A stretch of 64,000 nucleotides of DNA, from NCBI RefSeq assembly GCF_001904615.1, contig NZ_MRBY01000014.1, positions 1 to 64,000 of the forward strand. Direction: 5' to 3'. Origin of the DNA: [Limnothrix rosea] IAM M-220 (GTDB taxonomy: Bacteria; Cyanobacteriota; Cyanobacteriia; Cyanobacteriales; MRBY01). Made by a program: the position numbers and the translations under genes. Below, in pieces: positions 47,087 through 56,589 of this stretch. The notes beneath the pieces are model-generated. The model was not told where the DNA came from. It saw nothing but the letters and a program-made list of their open reading frames with translations, and did no database searches. How positions within the stretch are numbered: the stretch's first letter is position 1; each line of letters opens with the position of its first letter.

Positions 47087-47167
47087 ATTTTTGTGATTTC
47101 GACCGAAAAGAAAAATAATCACTGATAGTCGTTTCAGTAAAGCTTTAAACCGATCAAGAAGCTCAAG

Positions 47168-47185
47168 CCCCCCTTAACAAGGGGG
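47168..47185. repeat. CCCCC/GGGGG inverted repeat of a cyanobacterial dispersed type
   Basis: CCCCCC-TTAACAA-GGGGG followed by GATTTAGGAGATCC resembles the widespread cyanobacterial element with a CCCCTT...AAGGGGG core. It lies downstream of ndk. Confidence 0.6.
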
Positions 47186-47230
47186 ATTTAGGAGATCCTA
47201 AGTTTTAGGCTTAATCGAAAAAACTATATT

Positions 47231-47264
47231 TCCCCTTTGAGATATTCTCCGAGGGGATTTTTTT
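47231..47264 (+). terminator. Terminator of ndk
   Basis: TCCCC pairs with GGGGA around an inner GAGA/TCTC stem, followed by a run of seven T. It is 145 bp after the ndk stop. Confidence 0.7.
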
Positions 47265-47289
47265 GTTATGGTCGTGGTCGGCAAGACTG

Positions 47290-47317
47290 GTAGGGGTTTA
47301 ACATGTTAAACCCCTAC
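47290..47317. repeat. Perfect 28-bp palindrome
   Basis: GTAGGGGTTTAACA and its exact reverse complement are joined head to head. It lies between ndk and nurA. Palindromes of this type recur in cyanobacterial genomes as dispersed repeats. Confidence 0.85.
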
Positions 47318-47383
47318 AGGATAAGGCTTTAAAGTTTATCTGATGTCTTAACTTTGATGGCTTTGACTATACTTGTGAAATCT

Positions 47384-48607
47384 CTAAGCAACAGAACCGC
47401 GTTTACGGGTTTCTTTGTAGGATACACCGACATTTTTTAGGCCAGCTTTCACCATTTGTTGTTCGAGCAATGAGAAAAATCTTGCCCGATCGCCGCCTCG
47501 AATAACGGCTTGATTGTGGGCTTCGGCGATCGCCACTGGATAGCCAAATCCTTTATTCACCTGACCTAACAAAATGCCGAGAGTCTGATCCAATAATTTT
47601 TCGTCTTCCGCTAGCCACAGGGGAAACTCAACACGAGCAACTTCTGCACCGACATGGATATAACAAAAACAAACTTGATCTTCGGGCGGATACATCTGCA
47701 AAATACGGGACTGACTTTGCCAAATACCGCTGCGTTCTCCCGGTTTTAATTGGTTGTTCCAGAGGGTACTGTCGCGAATCGGTTCAATGGTTTGACAGGG
47801 AAGCGTTTCACGAAATTCTGGTCGGCGATCGCCCGTAGTTTGGTCGAGGCAATGGGTCGCACAATCTGGATTTTTATGGGGACAAGCCGCTAAACGCAAG
47901 TAATGTACTGCATCAATACTGCGTGTTGAACTGATGTAACCCAACAGCGGAATTTTCGTTTCCCGCAGCCGTTGCCATGCCTCCAACACCGGAATTAAAA
48001 TCCTTTCCCGTGCCTCCAGCGGAATATTCTCTAAAAACCAATACACCAGTGAACCATCCACCATCGCCACATTCGGAATATGCTCGTGGGAACCCGGTGG
48101 TAACACCCACTTACAAGCCATCTCTGCAAGCATCTGTCCCTCCGATGCTGTACGACAATAGCCCATCCATTCATCGGTGCGAATACCCCATTTCCGAGAC
48201 ACATAGAGATCTTCAGGGCGATAAAAAACTTCGGGAATATTGTCTAGCAATGGATGCAAACTCTGACCGTAATGCAGCATAATCCGCCCGACATTAATCA
48301 GGTAGCAGTAGGCAATTTCGTGGTGGGAAGGGGCGATCTGAGAGCCGTCCGTCGCAAATACTGTGTGGGCTTTTGGCGGCGCAGAAATCATAACGCGCGT
48401 ATCCAGCGGCTCCAAGGGCACTGCGCAATTAAAAATTAGGCGATCGCCCCACCTTGCATACAGATCTTGTAATTGCTGAAAATTCTGCTGAGCCGCACCG
48501 AGTAACGCAATACCTCGCTCCACCCGTTCCCTACCATCATTCGCTTGCTGCCGGAGATGCCTCCCCATATCGGGAAGTTGCCCAGCAATTTTTGTCAGAT
48601 CCAACAT
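47384..48607 (-). CDS. nurA: NurA-domain nuclease
   Basis: The 407-residue product has the NurA motif VFATDGSQIAPSHHEIAYCYLINVG with the metal-binding Asp, a second acid in VAMVDGSLVYWFLE, and YPVAIAEAHNQAVI near the end. NurA is a 5'-3' nuclease that in archaea resects double-strand breaks with the HerA translocase. Cyanobacterial members are stand-alone, as here. A Cys/His-rich insert at about 245-265 (CPHKNPDCATHCLD) may bind a metal. Confidence 0.88.
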   Translation of the reverse strand: MLDLTKIAGQLPDMGRHLRQQANDGRERVERGIALLGAAQQNFQQLQDLYARWGDRLIFNCAVPLEPLDTRVMISAPPKAHTVFATDGSQIAPSHHEIAYCYLINVGRIMLHYGQSLHPLLDNIPEVFYRPEDLYVSRKWGIRTDEWMGYCRTASEGQMLAEMACKWVLPPGSHEHIPNVAMVDGSLVYWFLENIPLEARERILIPVLEAWQRLRETKIPLLGYISSTRSIDAVHYLRLAACPHKNPDCATHCLDQTTGDRRPEFRETLPCQTIEPIRDSTLWNNQLKPGERSGIWQSQSRILQMYPPEDQVCFCYIHVGAEVARVEFPLWLAEDEKLLDQTLGILLGQVNKGFGYPVAIAEAHNQAVIRGGDRARFFSLLEQQMVKAGLKNVGVSYKETRKRGSVA

Positions 48608-48721
48608 ACATTTGCGTTGCTCTCTAAGCCCTGTCGCTGACTATTTTAATTGTTGCAAACAAAAGTAGATCACCTAGGGCGATCGCCTCACATTTTACAA
48701 AAAAACTTCGCCGTAAAAAAC

Positions 48722-48967
48722 CTATGTGTCCGCCGACCAATGATTAATCCGGTCTAACAATAGCGGCACTACAATAACCACAAGCTTAATCATCCAAGGC
48801 GCGTAACACACAGCCAAAAATCCAGTAAATACAGCAACAGAGGCCGTGGCTACTTTCACAACTTCTTCCTTTGTATTGAAGCTCAAACAAATGGCACAGA
48901 CTGCAATACCGAGAGCAAACAGGGAAAGATTCATATTTTTTAAAAGCTCAATGACTTTCAGAAGCAA
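48722..48967 (-). CDS. Small two-segment membrane protein, unknown
   Basis: The up-to-81-residue product has hydrophobic segments LSLFALGIAVCAICLSF and VAVFTGFLAVCYAPWMIKLVVIVVPLLL. The start could be a TTG at 48967 or the ATG at 48934 (MNLSLFAL); neither has a clear ribosome binding site. I do not recognise the family. Confidence 0.5.
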   Translation of the reverse strand: MLLKVIELLKNMNLSLFALGIAVCAICLSFNTKEEVVKVATASVAVFTGFLAVCYAPWMIKLVVIVVPLLLDRINHWSADT

Positions 48968-48991
48968 TATGTGCGTTCCTTCAGGAGTCCC

Positions 48992-49060
48992 CTACTTCCG
49001 TCCTCTGGCTGTCTTGCGGCGGCGGTCAGAAGATGAACGATTCATTAAGATATATGTCAT
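48992..49060 (-). CDS. Possible 22-residue basic peptide
   Basis: An ATG at 49060 with GGAG upstream encodes MTYILMNRSSSDRRRKTARG and two more residues. It is just upstream of the small membrane protein. The size makes it uncertain. No other feature was found in the 213-bp gap to 49180. Confidence 0.25.
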   Translation of the reverse strand: MTYILMNRSSSDRRRKTARGRK

Positions 49061-49180
49061 TGTACTCCGTTATTTTTCCCTGTCAATCAGCAAGGGACTA
49101 AATATTTCGTAATCAACATAGCCGCAATGTCCACTAGAACGATATAGGCAGGATGACATCCCCCGTGATATTTACGAATG

Positions 49181-49720
49181 TTACGGAGTAATCACTTCGC
49201 CGTCGGGAATATCCAGTTCGATCGCCGCACCGCGATCCATCACTTCCACATCCCACTGTCCCCGTCGGGCTGATTCGAATACGACATAACGGCCATCGGG
49301 GCTAATTTGCGGATTGCGTACCCAGTGGCGATACCCTTGGGTCAAAATATCTGAACGCTTGGTGGCACGGTCATACAAAATAATATCAGGCTTCCCCTGG
49401 GGACTCGACAGATAAACGATATAGCGGGCGCTACGGCTCAGACTAGGGCTTTCGTGAATCGCGCCTTTTTGGTTCAGATTTGGCAGAGAAATGAAGCGTT
49501 TCTGGGTCAGGTCATAAAATAAAACTTCGCTAGTACCGTTGCGATTTGAGATAAATGCCAGCCAGCGACCATCGCCACTGAGGGCAGGCTGTTCATCGTG
49601 GAAGCGGCTATTGAGGGTTGTGGGTGCTGAGGTATCGTTCCCGAAGGTACAACCTCCGAGGCTGAGAATCAAAATAGTCAGCCAAAGCTGAAACGGAATT
49701 TGCCTATACACAGCACGCAA
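49181..49720 (-). CDS. TolB-like beta-propeller lipoprotein
   Basis: The 179-residue product has a lipoprotein signal (LWLTILILSLGGC, lipobox LGGC at about residue 24). Three WD40-like (PD40) repeats follow: EQPALSGDGRWLAFISNRNG, ESPSLSRSARYIVYLSSPQG and NPQISPDGRYVVFESARRG. It is a partial propeller, shorter than TolB, and probably acts by protein contact in the periplasm or outer membrane. It lies 37 bp after ycf66 and may share its transcript. Confidence 0.82.
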   Translation of the reverse strand: MRAVYRQIPFQLWLTILILSLGGCTFGNDTSAPTTLNSRFHDEQPALSGDGRWLAFISNRNGTSEVLFYDLTQKRFISLPNLNQKGAIHESPSLSRSARYIVYLSSPQGKPDIILYDRATKRSDILTQGYRHWVRNPQISPDGRYVVFESARRGQWDVEVMDRGAAIELDIPDGEVITP

Positions 49721-49757
49721 TGATCAGAAGAATAGATTCGATACTTTTAGTAATGCT

Positions 49758-50654
49758 TTAGTAGTCGAAGTTGACAGGATTTTCAGGGCGGCGATCGCCT
49801 TCATTTATTTCAGGCGTTTCAGGGGCTTGATCATCCCAATCTTGGGTTTCATCACCTTCAAAACTCACACCATTAATCGGTTGATAATCAACGGTTGCCA
49901 CATCTTCATTAGCACTATCATAACGCTCAGGACGAGGACGGCGGGGACGGCGGGGCGCTTCTCCATTAGGGCGAGGACGACGGGGGCGGTTTGTGGGGGG
50001 CGTTTCCACCGGGCGATCGCCTTCATCCCAAGCATCTTCAGACCAAACATCCGTCACACCACCAGCTTCATAACCACCAGCGGCATCATAGCCATAGTCA
50101 TCTGGGCGGGAAGGACGACGATTTGGGGTACGGGCAGGGCGGCGGTTAGGAGAACGCGGTGGACGATTCCGGGAAGGGACAGAGCTGCGGCTAGCACGGG
50201 GTGTTGGTGCTTGAGCTTCTTCTTCATAGCCTCGGCTACGACTGGGGCGGGGTTCTTCATAGCCACGCAGACGGCGTTCGTAGCGATCTTCCGTTTGGTA
50301 GGGTTCGATTTGATCTAGCTCCGCGCGATATACCCGGCTAACAGGGCGATCGTCATCCACAATGGGCGTACTGCGACGTGCCTGTTCTGTGGCCAAGCCT
50401 CTCAAACGAATCGACTCAATCGCAAAAAATACCGCTGAACCGGACAGTAAAAATTGTCCGAACTGGAGAATCGGGTCGAGTCGCCAACCCTGAAATAACA
50501 AAATAAAGCCACAGAGTAGCCCCACTGCAGCGAAAAAAATGTCGTGGTCACGGGAGAGCTCAGGGCGTACCGAACGCAAAAAATAGAGAGCAGCCCCTGC
50601 TGCTGCTAGAGCAATTCCCAAAATACTGGCGGAATTTAGCCCGAAATTAACCAT
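49758..50654 (-). CDS. ycf66: Ycf66 family protein with long disordered tail
   Basis: The 298-residue product begins with the Ycf66 domain (MVNFGLNSASILGIALAAAGAALYFLRSVRPELSRDHDIFF) and has membrane segments up to about residue 90. The rest is low-complexity, rich in Arg, Pro, Asp and Glu (NRPPRSPNRRPARTPNRR). Ycf66 occurs in cyanobacteria and some plastids; its function is unknown. The tail is much longer than in plastid versions. Confidence 0.9.
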   Translation of the reverse strand: MVNFGLNSASILGIALAAAGAALYFLRSVRPELSRDHDIFFAAVGLLCGFILLFQGWRLDPILQFGQFLLSGSAVFFAIESIRLRGLATEQARRSTPIVDDDRPVSRVYRAELDQIEPYQTEDRYERRLRGYEEPRPSRSRGYEEEAQAPTPRASRSSVPSRNRPPRSPNRRPARTPNRRPSRPDDYGYDAAGGYEAGGVTDVWSEDAWDEGDRPVETPPTNRPRRPRPNGEAPRRPRRPRPERYDSANEDVATVDYQPINGVSFEGDETQDWDDQAPETPEINEGDRRPENPVNFDY

Positions 50655-50794
50655 GTTTGATCTCCCTTGACTCTACCTTCTATACTAACGAGTTCGGTTC
50701 TAAGATACTAAGATACTTCAATAGCAAAACAGGTGGACAGCGATACAACGTCATCCACCCGACAGAGATTTTGAAATTTGCAAAATGAAGAATA

Positions 50795-50911
50795 TTAACG
50801 TTGGATTTTGTCCTGCTGGCTAATAAAAATGAGAAATGCGGTTGCAGGGATAACAACGATTAAAGTGCCGGCTAAAAGACTATAGAAGAAGTTTGCTAAA
50901 GAAGGAGTCAT
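50795..50911 (-). CDS. psbX: Photosystem II protein PsbX
   Basis: The 38-residue product reads MTPSLANFFYSLLAG, then a hydrophobic segment (TLIVVIPATAFLIFIS) and QQDKIQR, matching PsbX, a single-helix subunit near cytochrome b559 and the QB region of photosystem II. The ATG is at 50909-50911. The gene is divergent from the PhnE-like permease. Confidence 0.93.
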   Translation of the reverse strand: MTPSLANFFYSLLAGTLIVVIPATAFLIFISQQDKIQR

Positions 50912-50986
50912 GGGAACGTTTCCTAATGGTATTTAATAATTTGTTGTTGATAATTTTGCCATATTCTTCGCCCTATCTAGCCATTG

Positions 50987-52639
50987 ATGTTTAGAATCTC
51001 CCTTTCGGCTCCGAAAAAGATGCCTTGGCGGATGTGGGGCTATTACTGTTTTGGTGCGGCGATCGCCTTTAGTCTATGGGACGTTTTTCAAAATAATAAT
51101 GGGCTGCTCAATGGTGGTGGTTTTGCCTTACTCGGTGGGTTTTTACGGGCAAGTTTACAGCCGGATTTAAGCGCTGAGTTTCTCCAGATAGTGACGACCG
51201 CAACCCTCACCACTTTTGCCTATGCGGTGTGTGGCACATTTTTTAGTTTAAGTTTTGGGTTTGTCGGAGGATTGCTCAGTGCCAAGGTTGTTTGGCAATC
51301 TCTCTTGCCTCGGCAGTCGTTAATTATTTGGCAGGGTATTCGTGCTGTGTTGGCTGTACCTCGCGCGATTCATGAGTTGGTGTGGGGGTTAATCTTGATT
51401 AATATTTGGGGGTTAGATTCGCTAGTGGCGTTGGGGGCGATCGCCTTACCCTTTGGCGCGATTGTGTCTAAAGTTTTTGCAGAAATTTTAGATGAAACAC
51501 CCAAGGAAGGATTTAATACACTCGTCGTCGCTGGCATCCACCCAGCACAGGCAATGCTCTATGGCCTCTTGCCCCAAGCTTTGTTTAATCTGTTGTCCTA
51601 CGGTTTTTATCGTTTTGAATGTTCGCTGCGTTCGGCTGCTGTCCTCGGTATCATTGGCGCAGGCGGGCTGGGCTACGAAATTTTCCTAAGTTTACAGTCG
51701 CTGCGATATGAGCAGCTTTGGACGCTTTTCTATGCCCTCATTGCGCTCAATGCGGTGGTGGATTGGAGTAGTGGCTTCCTGCGAAAAAAGCTTGGTTGCA
51801 CGAGCCGACTAGACCTCAATACGAAGCGATACCAAGTCAATGTCCAAAAACGGCATTGGCTCCTGGGCACAATGTTCGGCGCGGGGGGATTAGTGAGTTG
51901 GGGTTTTTGGTTTATTCGCCCGGACTGGCAACGGCTATGGTCAAGGCAAGCGGGTCTTTTTCTGGAAGAAGTGACATCGCAACTGCAACGTTTTGAATTT
52001 AACCGAGAGATGCTCATTGATTTGTTTTGGCTCAGTGTTCAAACTCTCGAAATGTCAATTTTGGCGATCGCCTTAGCTGGTGTTGGCGGATTTATCCTTG
52101 CTTTTTGTGCGGCAGAGATTTTTAAAACAAATTCGACTCGACCCCAAGTTTTAGCGCCGGGGGCGCGTTATTTTAGTCGTTTCGTTTTATTAATTTGCCG
52201 GGGTATTCCTGCCCCCATCTGGGCGTTGGTGATTTTGTTTATTCTGTTTCCGGGGATCTTGCCGGGGGCGATCGCCCTAGGGATTCACAACCTCGGCGTT
52301 TTAGGGCGCTTAATGACCGAAGTGATCGAAAACCTAGACCGCAAACCCATTGAGGCTTTAGATCAACTGGGAAGTTCTCCTAGCTCTGTTTTTCTTTACG
52401 GCGTTGTGCCGCTAACCTTACCGAACTTCATTGCCTACACTTTCTATCGCTGGGAAGTTTGCTTAAGGGAAACAGTCATTGTCGGTTTAGTGGGGGCGGG
52501 TGGTTTGGGGCGACTCCTCACAGAACAGCTCAGTAGCTTTAATTATGCTGGGGTAATGCTCACACTGATTTGCTTTTTGGTGTTAACCCAGTTTGTTGAT
52601 CAATTTAGTGCTTTGCTACGCCGGAAATCAGACCCTTAA
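50987..52639 (+). CDS. ABC transporter permease, two PhnE-like domains fused
   Basis: The 550-residue product contains two copies of a binding-protein-dependent permease domain (about 70-265 and 340-545). Each has the EAA-type loop: IHPAQAMLYGLLPQALFN in the first, LGSSPSSVFLYGVVPLTLPN in the second, with paired GIIGAGGLGYEIF and GLVGAGGLGRLLT. This is the phosphonate/phosphite (PhnE/PtxC) type. A single polypeptide could act as the whole membrane part. No binding protein or ATPase is adjacent, so the substrate is uncertain. Start is ATG 50987, three bases after a TTG. Confidence 0.85.
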   Translation: MFRISLSAPKKMPWRMWGYYCFGAAIAFSLWDVFQNNNGLLNGGGFALLGGFLRASLQPDLSAEFLQIVTTATLTTFAYAVCGTFFSLSFGFVGGLLSAKVVWQSLLPRQSLIIWQGIRAVLAVPRAIHELVWGLILINIWGLDSLVALGAIALPFGAIVSKVFAEILDETPKEGFNTLVVAGIHPAQAMLYGLLPQALFNLLSYGFYRFECSLRSAAVLGIIGAGGLGYEIFLSLQSLRYEQLWTLFYALIALNAVVDWSSGFLRKKLGCTSRLDLNTKRYQVNVQKRHWLLGTMFGAGGLVSWGFWFIRPDWQRLWSRQAGLFLEEVTSQLQRFEFNREMLIDLFWLSVQTLEMSILAIALAGVGGFILAFCAAEIFKTNSTRPQVLAPGARYFSRFVLLICRGIPAPIWALVILFILFPGILPGAIALGIHNLGVLGRLMTEVIENLDRKPIEALDQLGSSPSSVFLYGVVPLTLPNFIAYTFYRWEVCLRETVIVGLVGAGGLGRLLTEQLSSFNYAGVMLTLICFLVLTQFVDQFSALLRRKSDP

Positions 52640-52758
52640 AACATCAGGATAGCGATGAGGCGATCGCCAACCTTGAAGAACTTCAAGCCATTTTGACAAT
52701 CCGATTTTTTTAAGCTTTACTTACAGGTGAACTTCCGAGTCCATAGGCTTTCCGTCCC

Positions 52759-54666
52759 ATGTCCGATGCCGCATCTTCGCTAAATCTCCATACCCTTGAG
52801 CAGGATCTGCAAAATCGACTCCATGCGGAACCATCCCAAACGCAACCAATGCAAGTGCGCTGCGTTTTTAAAGAAGGCATTTTAATTGTCCTAGTGCAGC
52901 ATGGTGCACCCGCTTTGCCTTACCCCCGGAAAGTTTTTCGAGCGATTCGCCAATTTCTCTACGAAGGCGATATTCTCCACCAACATCAAGTTCTAATGTA
53001 TTTGCGCGTTGAGGGCAGTAATCAACCCTACGCTTTCCATACCCTGACAGAACAAAGTAAACCTCCCACAGCAGAAGCGACAGCAGCGCCCACACCGATA
53101 GAGGCGGAAGCCCCGGCCGAGGCTGCCAGTGTTGCAGAATTGGAGGCAACAACAGAATCATCATTTGACGAAACGGATGAAGACTTTGAGGAATTTGCGT
53201 CGCCCTTTGAGCAAGACTCTGAAGTCGGAGTAAATGCATTAGATGACGATGCTGATTTTGCAATGCCGGCGGCAGCAATGGATGAATATGATGGGGAAGA
53301 TGAAGATCTTGGCTTTGAAGGTTTTACCTCAATGGATGAGGGCTTTGAGGACGATGATGATGAGGTAGATGAAGTTGGCGATCGCCGTTTAGGAAAAGCA
53401 ACCCTCGCCTTTGCTGCTTGCCTTGCCCTCGCCTTTTCCGGCACAGCATTTTACGTGTTGACTCGCCCCTGTGTAATCGACCGCTGCGAAACCATGAGTC
53501 GTGCCGAAAAACTGAGTGAGCAATCCATTAAAACATTCCAGAGCAATCCCACAGGCCAACAGATCCTGACAGCACAAGGACAACTAGACGATGCCATCAA
53601 AAAACTTGAAGCCATTCCTTTTTGGTCGCCCCGCTACACCGAAGCCCAAAGAAGATTAGAGGAATACCGCGCCCTCTCCGGCAGCCTTGATCAGGTGGTT
53701 AGCTCTTTGTTTAAAGCCTCTGAAGCTGCTCAAATGAGTCAAAATCCCCCCTTCCCCGCCGAAAAGTGGGCGGAAATTGCAACACAGTGGCAGGCGGCGA
53801 TCGCCGGCTTGAGTCAAGTGCCGCCCCAAGACTTTTTCTATCCCTTCGCCCAAAGCAAAATCGACGCTTACGAGCGCAACTTAAATGCCATTAACCAACG
53901 CCTTACCCAGGAGGAGCAAGCTGTCGAAATCCTTGCCCAAGCCAAAGAAGCTGCCAAAGTTGCCCAGGTGCAACAGGGTGTCGCTCAATCCCTCGACAGT
54001 TGGGAGCAGGCCTATCTCTCATGGGCTAACGCTGTCCAGAAACTAGAGACTGTGGCGGAAGGTACAACAGCCTACGACGAAGCCCAAGAGCTCATCAGCA
54101 GTTATGTACCCCAGATGAGCGATAGCAAAGAACAGCAAGATAAAGAAACCTTTGCGAGAGATATCTACAACCAAGGTATCCGTATCTCCCAATTGGCGAG
54201 GGATGCAGAACTGGCAGAAAATTGGGAAGAGGCAACTTTTCACTGGCGTAATGCGATTCGCTACATGGAAGAAGTGCCAGAGGATACCTACCAAGCAACC
54301 CTCGCAAAACCGGCGATCGCCCGCTTTAACCAAGCCATCGAATCATCCCAAGTGCAGTTGCAGCTCTACACACGCCTCAGACAAGCAGAAAACGATTTAC
54401 GCCGTACCTGCGCTGGCGAACCAAATATTTGTACCTTTACCCTTGATGCCCGCAATATCAATGTCAGACTGACGGCCGCCTACGTTAACGAAGTGCAAGA
54501 GACCGCTGTTCAAGCCAGCGCGACTAATAATAGCGACGCCAAAATCCGCATTCTCGACCACATTGCCACCCTTGAGCAAGCCCTTGAGGTGATTAGCAAA
54601 AATACGAATGTGCCTGTGCAGGTCTATGACGTAAATGGCGTGCTTTTAGTTGATTACAAGCCTTAA
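52759..54666 (+). CDS. Single-pass membrane protein with acidic linker and helical periplasmic domain
   Basis: The 635-residue product has an N-terminal domain of about 100 residues (LEQDLQNRLHAEPSQTQPMQVRCVFKEGILIVLVQH), then a long linker extremely rich in Asp, Glu and Ala (about 110-210). One membrane segment (LAFAACLALAFSGTAFYVLT, about 216-236) and a C-terminal helical repeat region follow. The C-terminal part shows repeated aromatic-rich helices (W..A...W..A...L..V) like TPR/SEL modules. I do not recognise a named family; it looks like a cyanobacterial conserved protein. Confidence 0.7.
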   Translation: MSDAASSLNLHTLEQDLQNRLHAEPSQTQPMQVRCVFKEGILIVLVQHGAPALPYPRKVFRAIRQFLYEGDILHQHQVLMYLRVEGSNQPYAFHTLTEQSKPPTAEATAAPTPIEAEAPAEAASVAELEATTESSFDETDEDFEEFASPFEQDSEVGVNALDDDADFAMPAAAMDEYDGEDEDLGFEGFTSMDEGFEDDDDEVDEVGDRRLGKATLAFAACLALAFSGTAFYVLTRPCVIDRCETMSRAEKLSEQSIKTFQSNPTGQQILTAQGQLDDAIKKLEAIPFWSPRYTEAQRRLEEYRALSGSLDQVVSSLFKASEAAQMSQNPPFPAEKWAEIATQWQAAIAGLSQVPPQDFFYPFAQSKIDAYERNLNAINQRLTQEEQAVEILAQAKEAAKVAQVQQGVAQSLDSWEQAYLSWANAVQKLETVAEGTTAYDEAQELISSYVPQMSDSKEQQDKETFARDIYNQGIRISQLARDAELAENWEEATFHWRNAIRYMEEVPEDTYQATLAKPAIARFNQAIESSQVQLQLYTRLRQAENDLRRTCAGEPNICTFTLDARNINVRLTAAYVNEVQETAVQASATNNSDAKIRILDHIATLEQALEVISKNTNVPVQVYDVNGVLLVDYKP

Positions 54667-54717
54667 GCTCTCGCCCCTCTTTAGCATCAAAACCACCCTA
54701 AAAATCTAAAAGGAAGT

Positions 54718-55539
54718 CTAAAAAGATAGCGGCGCGATTGTATCGATCAGCGTTGCTGTTTTGAGTGATTTACCGATGTGGTATTCACTGTAATCTCGCA
54801 TCAACCTCTCTAGTCGCAACCATGCAGTTTCGAGAGGAAATACAGTATTTTTTGACGACCACTCCGCAAAATTAGGCAACTGTGCCGCAGCCAAACCCTG
54901 TAAAAGTTCTAACTCTAGCGCCGTTAAACGTTGGTCAAGTTTGAGACTAGCAGGACGTTGATCTAATCGGAAAACGCCGCCGAGACTATGGCTAAAACCT
55001 GTCCGCCAGCGGGGATCAACAAAATTTGCGTCGATAATCTCTTGGGTGACATTGCAACGTTGGGTTTGGGGAGCCAGTCCGGCGATCGCCAACAAATGAA
55101 AAACAGCTTGGGTAAGATGCGCCACAATTTCAACAACGCGATTTTCCGGCGTAATGTCTAATTGCTCTAGGCGCTGCAAATGCTCTAGTAGGAGACTATA
55201 AAGTTCAGTCTGGTACAGGTCACTAACGCCGAGATAACCCACTAATTCTGCTAAATATTGCCCTGCCGCCAACTTACCAAAATCCTTGCTCAGCCCTGCG
55301 TGGGACGTTAATGTTTCCGCCTGGCTCACTCGATTCAGCGATCGCCCTTTAATCAGTAGAAAATCATTCACCACCAGAAGCTCAGTACGCCCCCGCAACT
55401 GAGAACGATGCTTCCGCGCTCCCGGCACCACCGCCTTTAATAACCCTAGCTCCGGCGACAAAATCGTCACCAAGCGATCCGATTCCCCCAGCGGATAACC
55501 CTTAATTACAATGCCTGTCACCTTAAAGGGAGTCGCCAT
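54718..55539 (-). CDS. recO: DNA repair protein RecO
   Basis: The 273-residue product begins with the OB-fold MATPFKVTGIVIKGYPLGESDRLVTILSPELGLLKAVVPGARK and continues with the helical RecO C-domain. It helps load RecA on SSB-coated DNA together with RecR. I chose the ATG at 55539, one base after the deoC stop; the upstream in-frame part overlaps deoC. Most bacterial RecO C-domains have a zinc cluster; only a single Cys (RCNVTQE) is visible here. Confidence 0.93.
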   Translation of the reverse strand: MATPFKVTGIVIKGYPLGESDRLVTILSPELGLLKAVVPGARKHRSQLRGRTELLVVNDFLLIKGRSLNRVSQAETLTSHAGLSKDFGKLAAGQYLAELVGYLGVSDLYQTELYSLLLEHLQRLEQLDITPENRVVEIVAHLTQAVFHLLAIAGLAPQTQRCNVTQEIIDANFVDPRWRTGFSHSLGGVFRLDQRPASLKLDQRLTALELELLQGLAAAQLPNFAEWSSKNTVFPLETAWLRLERLMRDYSEYHIGKSLKTATLIDTIAPLSF

Positions 55540-55540
55540 T

Positions 55541-56215
55541 CTAGTCCGCCATCGCGTCTCGCTCTTCCATAATTTTGACACCCCGCGACGTGCCCAATCG
55601 AGTTGCCCCAGCCCGAATCAAATTCAGAGCCTGTTCTGGGGTTTTGATTCCCCCCGCCGCCTTAATCCCAATGCGACCCTTGGTAATGCCACTCAGTAAT
55701 TTGACATCATCTGTAGTCGCCCCCCCAAACCAACCAGTCGATGTTTTGAGGTAATCCGCCCCTGCATCTAGGCATATTTCTGCGGCTAAACATTTTTCGT
55801 CATCGGTCAGTAGGCTCGTCTCCAAAACTGCCTTCACAATGACCCCGGTTAGCTCCCGAATTTCTGCAATTTCTTGGTAAACATCATCAGACCGACCCAT
55901 TTTTAGTAAACCGAGACTGAGAACAACATCGAGTTCCGTTGCGCCATTGTCCACCGCTTCTTGGGCTTCATAGAGTTTTGTCGCTCGCGTATGGGCACCG
56001 GAGGGAAACCCGATAACAGTACAAACTTGGGTACGACTATTATGCAATTCTTCCTCAGCAATGCGCACCATATTTGGATACACACAGACACAGGGAAAGC
56101 GCCACTGGTCTGCCTGCTGACAATAATGTTTGACCTGTTCCACCGTTGCCGCCGGATGCAGCATCGAATGCTCAATGTAGCGAGAGAGATCAATTTCGTA
56201 TTCAGAAATAGCCAT
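55541..56215 (-). CDS. deoC: Deoxyribose-phosphate aldolase
   Basis: The 224-residue class I aldolase has the Schiff-base Lys in [21 protein letters not shown], a second Lys in [13 protein letters not shown] and one in [13 protein letters not shown]. It splits 2-deoxyribose-5-phosphate to glyceraldehyde-3-phosphate and acetaldehyde. It is directly followed by recO and is probably cotranscribed with it. Confidence 0.96.
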   Translation of the reverse strand: MAISEYEIDLSRYIEHSMLHPAATVEQVKHYCQQADQWRFPCVCVYPNMVRIAEEELHNSRTQVCTVIGFPSGAHTRATKLYEAQEAVDNGATELDVVLSLGLLKMGRSDDVYQEIAEIRELTGVIVKAVLETSLLTDDEKCLAAEICLDAGADYLKTSTGWFGGATTDDVKLLSGITKGRIGIKAAGGIKTPEQALNLIRAGATRLGTSRGVKIMEERDAMAD

Positions 56216-56352
56216 AGGTGTGTCGTCAACAAACTCCTTTAATTTTGACAGATTGATGAGGTACTGGACATTTCCTTACTAAGAATTACGAACAGATAAT
56301 GTAATAATGCCCCAATTTCTTGCTCAGCATCAAAAAAACTAAGCATAAAAAA

Positions 56353-56375
56353 TCCCCCGCAATGGTTGTGGAGGA
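56353..56375 (-). terminator. Terminator after petN and the 45-residue gene
   Basis: On the minus strand TCCTCCACA and TGCGGGGGA form a stem with one mismatch and one G-U, followed by TTTTTT. It lies 58 bp after the small gene's stop. Confidence 0.65.
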
Positions 56376-56433
56376 ATGTCATTACAAGATTAATAGGAAT
56401 GATATTTTGCTGTTAAAGGGCACACTTAGGTCA

Positions 56434-56571
56434 CTATTGACCTCGACGATCCCGCTCTTGGCGACGGCGATCGCGCCATTCAACAAAAGTAAGATAGGAA
56501 ATGCCGCCACTGACGAGTAGCAATAATACTAGTGCCCCTAGAAAAAGAGAGTTTAAAAAGTATGTTTCCAC
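56434..56571 (-). CDS. Small single-pass membrane protein next to petN
   Basis: The 45-residue product starts at a GTG (56571). It reads METYFLNSLFLGALVLLLLV, then SGGISYLTFVEW and a highly charged tail DRRRQERDRRGQ. One membrane helix with a cytoplasmic basic tail is predicted. It lies 18 bp downstream of petN on the same strand, and the pair precede a terminator, so they are probably cotranscribed. That suggests a thylakoid protein, but I do not recognise it as a named photosystem, cytochrome or NDH subunit. Confidence 0.65.
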   Translation of the reverse strand: METYFLNSLFLGALVLLLLVSGGISYLTFVEWRDRRRQERDRRGQ

Positions 56572-56589
56572 AATTTTTTTTGAAATTTT

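Noticed and set aside
53028-53444. Ser/Ala-rich minus-strand frame opposite the acidic linker
   Set aside because: It is the antisense shadow of the Asp/Glu/Ala-rich linker of the 635-residue protein.
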